A stretch of 6,775 nt of DNA from Bacteroidia bacterium (lineage in GTDB: Bacteria; Bacteroidota; Bacteroidia; Chitinophagales; Saprospiraceae), in assembly GCA_030431945.1 (NCBI GenBank), contig JAUIIF010000247.1, positions 1 to 6,775 of the forward strand, in the 5' to 3' direction. This document shows positions 1 through 5,193 of the stretch, in pieces (positions within the stretch are counted from its first letter, which is position 1; every line of letters starts with the position of its first letter). The position numbers and the translations under genes are program-made. The notes beneath the pieces were generated by a model. That model worked only from the letters and a program-made list of their open reading frames with translations, ran no database searches and had not been told where the DNA came from.

Positions 1-180
1 AATAACCACGTTGGCAAATCCGATCGGTTCATCCGTCTGCTCGTCAATTAAGGTGCCGGCAACTTTTCCTTTTGCCTTGTTTTCCTGTGGTCCCCGTTGG
101 GCGGCCACGCTCAGACTGAGGAAGAAAAGGCAAAAAATCAGCAGGCGCGGACGCAGGTGCCGGGTAAATGTGGAATGCAT
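1..180 (-). CDS. Outer-membrane receptor (TonB-dependent / beta-barrel family), N-terminal fragment
   Basis: Only the first 60 codons lie in the window; the gene continues past the left edge. Reading leftward from the ATG at 180-178, the product begins with a basic segment (MHSTFTRHLRPR) and a hydrophobic stretch at about residues 13-25, ending in SVAAQ, a typical Bacteroidota signal-peptide cleavage site. After a short Gln/Lys-rich linker comes GKVAGTLIDEQTDEPIGFAN (residues 38-57), the first strands of a carboxypeptidase-regulatory-like domain. In Bacteroidota this domain after a signal peptide usually precedes a TonB-dependent plug and barrel or an OMP_b-brl barrel, so I infer an outer-membrane receptor. 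Its substrate cannot be told. A surface protein with only the regulatory-like domain is an alternative. The start is supported by the position of the signal peptide. No Shine-Dalgarno site or convincing promoter is visible upstream. The gene is divergent from the S8 peptidase gene. Confidence 0.75.
   Translation of the reverse strand, partial: MHSTFTRHLRPRLLIFCLFFLSLSVAAQRGPQENKAKGKVAGTLIDEQTDEPIGFANVVI
144..160 (-). repeat. 17-bp inverted repeat, copy inside the receptor gene
   Basis: Read on the minus strand, this is GCACCTGCGTCCGCGCC, encoding part of the start of the receptor's signal peptide (HLRPR). The identical 17 bases occur on the plus strand at 351-367, making an inverted repeat with 190 bases between the arms. 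Shorter shared blocks lie on both sides (see the partner entry). Confidence 0.8.
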
Positions 181-572
181 GGTTCGATTTTATCTGGTTC
201 TTGGTAGTAAAGGTGTAACCGTGACCAGGAAAGGTTGTTCGTTGTAGCTACATCGTTAACAGCTTATTACCAATCGGAATCAGGTGGTTTTTACCTCAAC
301 CTGTCGGCAGCGCCGACGGATTACGCTCCTTGCTCTTTACCCCTTTGCGTGCACCTGCGTCCGCGCCCTGAAGCTGATTTGCTGAGTCCGCCCCCTCAGC
401 AGCGCTTCTGAAATCTTAAGTTTCCCTTAAGCATCTATCCGGTGATGGCAGGCGTTTATCCGAAAAACATAGCATTCCGTCGTTGTTTCGACAAGATTGG
501 CCGTCAACAGCCGAGATTTTCAAAAGAATGCCCGGAAACATTGCTTTCTTTGCAGAAACTACTAATCAAAAT
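181..572. other. Divergent intergenic region with small hairpins, no gene seen
   Basis: This 392-base stretch separates the minus-strand receptor gene from the plus-strand S8 peptidase gene and must hold both promoters. I see no credible coding sequence. Three short inverted repeats are present: 301-319 (GTCGGC/GCCGAC around an AGC loop, extended by a G-T and a C-G pair), 379-402 (GCTGAG/CTCAGC core with an 8-base loop) and 415-431 (two CTTAAG copies 5 bases apart). None is followed by a T-run, so none looks like an intrinsic terminator. A weak match to the Bacteroidota -7 box (TAnnTTTG) is TTTCTTTG at 545-552, about 20 bases before the peptidase ATG, but no TTG lies at the right distance upstream, so I do not call a promoter. 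Positions 336-380 resemble the receptor gene's own 5' coding region in reverse orientation. Confidence 0.6.
351..367 (+). repeat. 17-bp inverted repeat, intergenic copy
   Basis: This is the plus-strand partner of the minus-strand sequence at 144-160. Two shorter blocks occur in the same order around both copies: TTTACCC before (336-342 here, 162-168 on the minus strand) and GCTGATTT after (373-380 here, after a 4-base length difference). The pattern suggests a decayed inverted copy of the receptor gene's 5' end, but the blocks are short and chance cannot be excluded for the flanks. Confidence 0.8.
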
Positions 573-2198
573 ATGAAAAAACTACTCATTTTAGCGCTCA
601 TCCTGAGCACCGTAAGCCTGGCGGCACAAGATGTAGCACCAGATAACTGGTGGGATCTGGACCGCACGGACAACACCTTCCCCGGGGTCAGTGCCCAGAA
701 AGCCCACAACTACTTAAAGGGCAAGCAGGCCCAGACGGTCGTAGTGGCCGTGATTGATTCCGGTGTGGATATTGAGCACGAAGACCTTAAAGATGCGATT
801 TGGACAAACCCGGGCGAAATTGCCGGGAATGGTATCGATGACGACAACAACGGCTACGTGGATGATATTCACGGCTGGAACTTCATCGGCGGTAAGGACG
901 GCCGCAACGTCAATTACGAGAACCTCGAGATTGTCCGCCTCTACAATGCCTACAAGAAAAAGTACAACAACCGTAATCGTGACGGGCTGAGCAAGGCTGA
1001 AAAGGCAGAGTTTGACCTTTACAAGGAGTACGAGGAGGTGATTGAAGAGAAGCGGACTTCGATGGCACCGCAGATGGCTTCCGTCGTCCCGATGCTGGGG
1101 GCGCTGGACGAAGTGATTAAGAAAATCGGTAAGCCGGCGGAGGAAATTACGGCCAAGGACGTAGAAGCACTGAGCGGCGAAGACCAGATGGTCGCTGCGG
1201 TGCAGCAAATGGTATCCCGGGCAACGGCCCAGGGCGCTACTTTCGCCGCTTTTTACGACAACGTAAAAGGCTACGTAGACTACCTGAAGCAAACGGTGGA
1301 GTACAACTACAATCCGGATTTTGATGCCCGCGACATTGTTGGTGACAACCCCGGTAACCTGGATGACCGGAACTACGGCAACAATGACGTTGAAGGCCCC
1401 GATGCGCTGCACGGTACCCACGTAGCTGGCATTATTGGTGCTGTACGGGACAACGGCCTCGGAGTAAACGGGGTTGGCGGCGCTCAGGTACAGATCATGT
1501 CCGTGCGCACGGTCCCGAACGGAGATGAGCGCGATAAGGATGTCGCCAACGCCATCCGCTACGCCGTGGATAACGGTGCTTCCGTCATCAACATGAGCTT
1601 CGGCAAGGGACAGAGCCCTTACAAGGATGCAGTAGATGCGGCGATGAAATACGCAGAGAAAAATGACGTCCTGCTGATTCACGCAGCCGGCAATGACGGT
1701 AAAATGCTTACGCTGACCAACAATTATCCGAACGATACTTACCTCGGTAAGAAGAAAACCGGAAAGACCTGGATCGAGGTTGGGGCCGCCACGCCGAATT
1801 ATGATGCCGGACTGGCCGCCGGGTTCTCCAACTACAACAAGAAGTACGTTGACGTCTTTGCCCCGGGAGCACAGATCTACTCTACCGTGCCGGATGACGG
1901 CTACCAAAACCTGCAGGGTACGTCCATGGCCGCACCGATGGTTGCCGGTATTGCGGCCTTGATCCGCAGTTACTTCCCTGACCTGAAGGCTACCCAGGTT
2001 CGTGACATCATTCTTGCATCTGCCCTTCCCGTCAACCTGGAAGTTACGAAGCCGGGATCGGAAGAAACCATCAGCTTCGGCGAGCTTTCCGCTACCGGCG
2101 GGTTGGCCAATGCTTACACGGCGGTAAAACTGGCGGAGCAGACGAAAGGCAAAAAGAAGAAGGTCGCCAAACGCGACGCTTCGCTGATGATGTACTAA
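573..2198 (+). CDS. Exported S8 family (subtilisin-like) serine peptidase
   Basis: The 541-residue product is a secreted endopeptidase. Residues 1-19 form a signal peptide (MKKLLILALI start, cleavage near LAAQ). The catalytic triad is complete: Asp62 in VVAVIDSGVD, His280 in HGTHVAGIIGA and Ser451 in GTSMAAPMVAG; the oxyanion Asn374 sits in HAAGND. Shortly after Asp62, GIDDDNNGYVDD (88-98) looks like an Asp/Asn-rich calcium-binding loop, common in Bacteroidota S8 enzymes. The Asp-His gap is 218 residues, against about 30 in subtilisin; the extra part (about 115-265) is charged and mostly helical-looking. I see no I9-type propeptide and no C-terminal type IX secretion sorting domain; the end is a lysine-rich tail (KGKKKK) followed by RDASLMMY. 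I chose the ATG at 573 because it places the signal peptide at the N-terminus; the frame stays open to a TTG at 483, but those 30 extra residues are not signal-like. Whether it acts in the periplasm or outside cannot be told. Confidence 0.93.
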   Translation: MKKLLILALILSTVSLAAQDVAPDNWWDLDRTDNTFPGVSAQKAHNYLKGKQAQTVVVAVIDSGVDIEHEDLKDAIWTNPGEIAGNGIDDDNNGYVDDIHGWNFIGGKDGRNVNYENLEIVRLYNAYKKKYNNRNRDGLSKAEKAEFDLYKEYEEVIEEKRTSMAPQMASVVPMLGALDEVIKKIGKPAEEITAKDVEALSGEDQMVAAVQQMVSRATAQGATFAAFYDNVKGYVDYLKQTVEYNYNPDFDARDIVGDNPGNLDDRNYGNNDVEGPDALHGTHVAGIIGAVRDNGLGVNGVGGAQVQIMSVRTVPNGDERDKDVANAIRYAVDNGASVINMSFGKGQSPYKDAVDAAMKYAEKNDVLLIHAAGNDGKMLTLTNNYPNDTYLGKKKTGKTWIEVGAATPNYDAGLAAGFSNYNKKYVDVFAPGAQIYSTVPDDGYQNLQGTSMAAPMVAGIAALIRSYFPDLKATQVRDIILASALPVNLEVTKPGSEETISFGELSATGGLANAYTAVKLAEQTKGKKKKVAKRDASLMMY

Positions 2199-2207
2199 AT
2201 CTTCCTT

Positions 2208-2243
2208 ACTCTCTCCTGATCCTCCGGACTGCCGGGAGAGAGT
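2208..2243 (+). repeat. Hairpin just downstream of the S8 peptidase gene
   Basis: ACTCTCTCC at 2208-2216 pairs perfectly with GGAGAGAGT at 2235-2243 around an 18-base loop, starting 10 bases after the peptidase stop codon. The loop contains CTCCGG and CCGG segments that could give alternative pairings. No T-run follows, so it may protect the mRNA 3' end or assist termination, with the main terminator further on at 2285-2330. Confidence 0.6.
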
Positions 2244-2284
2244 GGACTTGAGTACCTGGCCCCCAATTTTGCGGGGAGGAATTG

Positions 2285-2330
2285 AATAACGGGTGAAGGC
2301 TTTCGTAGCTTTCACCCGTTATTGTTTTTA
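2285..2330 (+). terminator. Strong rho-independent terminator after the S8 peptidase gene
   Basis: The arms at 2285-2301 and 2307-2323 form a 17-bp stem with one G-U wobble, closed by the 5-base loop TTCGT and followed by GTTTTTA. The stem core is AACGGGTGAA/TTCACCCGTT. This is a classic intrinsic terminator for the plus-strand peptidase transcript. It implies that the M20 peptidase gene, starting 24 bases further on, needs its own promoter or lives on read-through. Confidence 0.9.
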
Positions 2331-2353
2331 CCTTACCACGAAATTGAACCGTA

Positions 2354-3652
2354 ATGATGAGACTACTTCCCCTTTTCTTCCTGCTCTTCAACTTACCGTT
2401 GTTTGCCCAGACCGGCCACCCGGAAACGGCCGAGGCCGCGGCAGCTATTGAGGATAAAGTCATCGAATGGCGGCATCACCTCCACCAGAACCCGGAGCTG
2501 AGTAACCGCGAGTTCGAAACGGCAAAATACGTGGAGCAACACCTGCGCGGACTGGGGCTGGAGGTACGTACCAAAGTGGCCTACACCGGTGTGGTCGGTA
2601 TCCTGAAGGGAGGAAAGCCCGGAGGCGTAATCGCGCTGCGCGCCGACATGGACGCACTGCCCGTGCGGGAAGTGGTGGATTTGCCCTACGCCTCCAAGGT
2701 AGAGACCACCTACCTCGGCAAGGAAGTGGGCGTTATGCATGCCTGCGGCCACGATACCCACGTGGCCATGCTGATGGGCGCTGCAGAAATACTGGCTGCC
2801 CGCCGGCAGGATATAGCGGGTACCGTTATTTTTATTTTTCAGCCGGCTGAAGAAGGCGCTCCGAAAGAAGAGGGTGGGGGAGCCAAGATGATGGTGGAAC
2901 AAGGCGTATTGAAGGACTATGGTGTGGAGGTGGCCTTCGGCATTCACATCAACTCCCAGACGCCGGTCGGCCAGGTAAACTATAAGCCCGGGGGGGCAAT
3001 GGCGGCCAGCAACCCTTTCACGATAAAAGTTAAGGGGAAGCAGGCACACGGGTCGGCTCCCTGGGCAAGTATTGACCCCGTCGTCGTGTCCGCCCAGATC
3101 ATCATGGGGCTACAGACGATTGTTTCGCGCCAGTCCGAATTAACCAAGGAGCCGGTTGTGATCAGCGTCGGTAAAATCGAAGGCGGTGTCCGGAATAACA
3201 TCATCCCCAGTGAAGTTACGATGATCGGCACCATCCGTACCCTTGACCGCGAAATGAAGAAGGATGTTTTTGCGCGCATCGAGAATACGGCGACGCACAT
3301 TGCAGCGGCCTCCGGGGCAGAGGTCGAAGTGGACATCCAGGAGGGCACCCTGATTACCTTTAATGATCCGGAAATTACCCGCCGCCTGATGCCTACCGTA
3401 GTCGCTACGGCAGGGGAAGACAACGTTAACCTGGTGCGGCCCATCACCGGTGCGGAAGACTTCAGCTTTTATGCGAAGGAGGTCCCCAGTCTGTTCATCT
3501 TTCTGGGCGGAATGGACCCTGCCCTGAACCGGCGCGACGCGCCGGGCCACCATACCCCGAATTTTCAGGTAGACGACCGGGGCATGAAACTGGGAGTAGA
3601 ATTGTATACCAACATCGCCTTAGACTACCTGAGCGGAAAAGCACGTAAATAA
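2354..3652 (+). CDS. Exported M20D family metallo-amidohydrolase / carboxypeptidase
   Basis: The 432-residue product hydrolyses an amide bond in an N-acyl amino acid or similar conjugate using two metal ions. Likely metal ligands, matching the M20D pattern, are Cys131 and His133 in HACGHDTH, Glu167 in FQPAEEG (with Glu166 as the likely general base), His198 in GIHINS and His400 in GHHTPNF. RADMDALPV (96-104) is another family motif. The small dimerisation domain falls at roughly 215-330, with His232 in KQAHGSAPW and the GGVRNNIIPSEV stretch. The N-terminus (RLLPLFFLLF to LFAQ, about 18 residues) is a signal peptide, so the enzyme is probably periplasmic; many M20D relatives are cytoplasmic. 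A glycine- and glutamate-rich insert (EEGGGAKMM, 172-180) follows the PAEEG motif. Two ATGs lie in tandem (2354 and 2357) and I cannot decide between them; no Shine-Dalgarno site is seen. The substrate is unknown; peptides or acylated amino acids are reasonable guesses given the peptidase gene next door. Confidence 0.92.
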   Translation: MMRLLPLFFLLFNLPLFAQTGHPETAEAAAAIEDKVIEWRHHLHQNPELSNREFETAKYVEQHLRGLGLEVRTKVAYTGVVGILKGGKPGGVIALRADMDALPVREVVDLPYASKVETTYLGKEVGVMHACGHDTHVAMLMGAAEILAARRQDIAGTVIFIFQPAEEGAPKEEGGGAKMMVEQGVLKDYGVEVAFGIHINSQTPVGQVNYKPGGAMAASNPFTIKVKGKQAHGSAPWASIDPVVVSAQIIMGLQTIVSRQSELTKEPVVISVGKIEGGVRNNIIPSEVTMIGTIRTLDREMKKDVFARIENTATHIAAASGAEVEVDIQEGTLITFNDPEITRRLMPTVVATAGEDNVNLVRPITGAEDFSFYAKEVPSLFIFLGGMDPALNRRDAPGHHTPNFQVDDRGMKLGVELYTNIALDYLSGKARK

Positions 3653-3669
3653 TGGCGTAGCGACTTGGA

Positions 3670-3711
3670 TTACCGTCCGGAAAAAATCAACCTGATTTAT
3701 CCGGACGGTAA
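3670..3711 (+). terminator. Inverted repeat, probable terminator or 3' stem after the M20 gene
   Basis: TTACCGTCCGGA (3670-3681) is matched exactly by its reverse complement TCCGGACGGTAA (3700-3711). Inside, AAATCA and TGATTT can pair further around an ACC loop, leaving a small A-rich internal bulge. It starts 18 bases after the M20 stop codon. There is no T-run after the stem (AACAATTGTT follows), so it may act as a weak terminator, an mRNA 3'-end stabiliser or, being an almost symmetrical site just upstream of a candidate promoter, a regulatory element. Termination is the simplest reading. Confidence 0.6.
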
Positions 3712-3715
3712 ACAA

Positions 3716-3742
3716 TTGTTGTCCCCGGATATACGAACTTTG
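3716..3742 (+). promoter_or_regulatory. Candidate Bacteroidota-type promoter for the DUF4421/DoxX pair
   Basis: GAACTTTG at 3735-3742 matches the Bacteroidota -7 consensus TAnnTTTG at all but the first base. A TTG at 3716-3718 lies 16 bases upstream and could be the -33 element, a little closer than usual. The ATG of the next gene follows 25 bases after the -7 box. The position, after the inverted repeat at 3670-3711, is sensible. This is motif matching by eye, so confidence is limited. Confidence 0.35.
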
Positions 3743-3767
3743 GCCCGGCAGACGTAATTATATAGGT

Positions 3768-4703
3768 ATGCATCCATGGTTTCGTTTTTTTCTTTTTTGC
3801 CTCTTTTTTGCTAAGGCTGCTCCGGCAGTTGCGCAGCTGGACAGTTCTTTTGTTGAGTTATTTACCAACAATGCCCGGATTAATACGGGCATGAAATACC
3901 GGAACAATTCGGCCATTTTTTCCACCCCTTCAGGAGAAGAATTTAAGCTGGAAAGCCAGAACCTGGCCTTCCGGATCGGCGGGCGCTACAAGATTGCCAG
4001 CTACACTTTTTCCATCCCTGTTTCGGATTTAGGTACCGGTACGGATGAGGAAATGGGGACCAGTTTCGGCCTTGGTCTGACGCTGTTTATGCGACAACAG
4101 TTGCTCCACGCGAGTTTCAGGAACACGAAGGGCTTCCGGTCCGAAATACCCGGTGAGTCTACCGTTTTCCGGGAGGACGTTTCCTTGTTCCGAGCCACGG
4201 TTTTCGGTTTTCAGGTACTCAATAACCGCAAGTACAGCCTGCGCTCCAGCTTTAAACAGCGGGACCGCCAGTTGCAGAGTTCCGGCTCTTTCCTGATCGG
4301 AGGACTGATTGACCGCCAACGGCTGCAAACTGCGCAAGGCATAACCATTCCGTTAAACAATGGCAGCCAATCCGTGATTACCCGTTACGCTCAAACCAAA
4401 CTGGGCGTCGGAGTAGGGTATGGCTATACCTGGGTCTTCGGGAAGAACTGGTTTTTGACGCCGATGGGCATCGTCGGTCCGGAATTCCGTTTCGTGGCCT
4501 TTGACGAACTTGACCTCCCGCGAGAGCGGGAGCGCTTACACATCAGCCCCCGTTTTCGCGGGCACCTGGCTTGCGGCTGGAACGGTTATCCCCTGGCCGT
4601 AGGTCTCTCAACCATTTACCTGCCCAGCCTGGATGCTACCGATAATCTTGACACCAGGACGGATGATTTGTCCGTAGAACTACGAATCACCTACCGCTTC
4701 TAA
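3768..4703 (+). CDS. DUF4421-like outer-membrane beta-barrel protein
   Basis: The 311-residue product begins with a signal peptide (hydrophobic FFLFCLFFAKAAPAVA, cleavage near AVAQ, residue 23) and ends in ITYRF, an aromatic C-terminus typical of outer-membrane barrel proteins. Between them, alternating polar/hydrophobic stretches look like beta strands, for example ESQNLAFRIGGRYKIASYTF (62-81), TSFGLGLTLFM and LLHASF. KQRDRQLQSSGSFLIGGLID (163-182) and GVGYGYTWVFGKNWFLTP (215-232) resemble signatures I associate with DUF4421, a Bacteroidota family of unknown function of about this length. I judge the family from remembered motifs, not from a search. No catalytic residues are apparent; a structural, pore or assembly role is possible. 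The ATG at 3768 gives a clean signal peptide; the leader is AT-rich (AATTATATAGGT) without a Shine-Dalgarno site. The DoxX-like gene follows after 9 bases. Confidence 0.8.
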   Translation: MHPWFRFFLFCLFFAKAAPAVAQLDSSFVELFTNNARINTGMKYRNNSAIFSTPSGEEFKLESQNLAFRIGGRYKIASYTFSIPVSDLGTGTDEEMGTSFGLGLTLFMRQQLLHASFRNTKGFRSEIPGESTVFREDVSLFRATVFGFQVLNNRKYSLRSSFKQRDRQLQSSGSFLIGGLIDRQRLQTAQGITIPLNNGSQSVITRYAQTKLGVGVGYGYTWVFGKNWFLTPMGIVGPEFRFVAFDELDLPRERERLHISPRFRGHLACGWNGYPLAVGLSTIYLPSLDATDNLDTRTDDLSVELRITYRF

Positions 4704-4712
4704 TCAACCTTT

Positions 4713-5072
4713 ATGCCTATTTTTCTCACTGGCTTTGCGCTGGTATTACTCGCGGCCGGTGTCTATCACTTTGTCAATCCCGCATTTTACAATCCCTTTA
4801 TGCCCGCCTGGTTCCCCAAGGCACTGGCGAATGCAGCGGGTGGTGTCGCAGAAATTATCATCGGTATCGGCCTGCTGGTGCCTTCCTGGCGTCTGTACGC
4901 CGTTTGGGCGGCGCTGGCCCTGATGGTGATTTTTCTTCCGCTCCACCTCATTGACTTATTCCGTGCCAAACCGGTAATCGGCCCGCACTGGGTAGCGGTC
5001 ATCCGTCTCTTGCTGCAGTTCTTCCTTATCTGGTGGTTGTGGTGGGAAGCAACGAACCTTACGAATTCGTAA
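4713..5072 (+). CDS. DoxX-like small integral membrane protein
   Basis: This 119-residue, very hydrophobic protein has four predicted membrane helices at about 3-20, 40-57, 61-80 and 95-112. The layout (first helix, then YHFVNPAFYNPFMPAWFP, then a glycine-rich second helix AGGVAEIIIGIGLLVP, and LPLHLIDLFRAKPVIG before the last helix) fits DoxX-like proteins of the MauE/DoxX superfamily. Members are loosely tied to redox and quinone chemistry, but most, including this type, have no proven role. It has no cysteine, so a thiol-redox mechanism is not supported. It starts 9 bases after the DUF4421-like gene and is probably translated from the same mRNA; that partnership is inferred from spacing only. 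The last codons and stop lie within an 18-base perfect palindrome. Confidence 0.82.
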   Translation: MPIFLTGFALVLLAAGVYHFVNPAFYNPFMPAWFPKALANAAGGVAEIIIGIGLLVPSWRLYAVWAALALMVIFLPLHLIDLFRAKPVIGPHWVAVIRLLLQFFLIWWLWWEATNLTNS

Positions 5073-5074
5073 GG
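5057..5074. repeat. 18-bp perfect palindrome over the DoxX stop codon
   Basis: CCTTACGAATTCGTAAGG equals its own reverse complement, and the TAA stop (5070-5072) is part of it. Three bases on, CCTTAAGG (5078-5085) is another 8-bp palindrome, and the right arm of the first (TAAGG) can also pair with CCTTA at 5078-5082. With no spare loop the long palindrome would fold as a hairpin only by opening the central AATT. No T-run follows. It could be a dyad protein-binding site or a 3'-end structure. Confidence 0.75.
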
Positions 5075-5109
5075 AGACCTTAAGGGAACGTCAAAAAGCG
5101 TTATTTGCG

Positions 5110-5143
5110 CGCACATTTGGGAAAATCGCACATACTAATGTGC
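5110..5143. promoter_or_regulatory. GCACAT repeats, possible operator upstream of the TonB gene
   Basis: CGCACAT occurs at 5110-5116 and again at 5127-5133, and the second copy forms an inverted repeat with ATGTGC at 5138-5143 around ACTA (GCACAT-ACTA-ATGTGC). Three half-sites in 34 bases, about 50 bases before the TonB start codon, are consistent with a dimeric regulator's site. A possible -7 box, TAGTTTTA (5153-5160, one mismatch to TAnnTTTG), lies just downstream, but no TTG is found at the proper distance. The regulator is unknown. Confidence 0.35.
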
Positions 5144-5193
5144 ATTCTGTCTTAGTTTTACATCTACCGTACAGAATCAAAAAATAATAAATT

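Noticed and set aside
11..247. Open frame of 78 codons on the plus strand at the left edge
   Set aside because: It overlaps the minus-strand receptor start, which has a signal peptide and a recognisable domain; the plus-strand translation has neither.
336..410. Short plus-strand peptide frame through the 17-bp repeat (HLRPRPEADLLS, ending at a TGA)
   Set aside because: The similarity to the receptor signal peptide comes from the repeat only; no start codon with a sensible leader or further conserved sequence is seen.
483..572. Extended S8 peptidase start at the TTG at 483
   Set aside because: The 30 extra residues are not hydrophobic and would bury the signal peptide; the ATG at 573 gives a proper N-terminus.
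714..2315. Very long open frame (533 codons) on the minus strand across the S8 peptidase gene
   Set aside because: It lies opposite a gene with a complete catalytic triad and signal peptide, its translation resembles no family I know, and it runs through the terminator. It is an antisense effect of codon use in the real gene.
2393..3049. 218-codon open frame on the minus strand within the M20 gene
   Set aside because: It is opposite the conserved metal-binding half of the M20 enzyme, and no homology is apparent.
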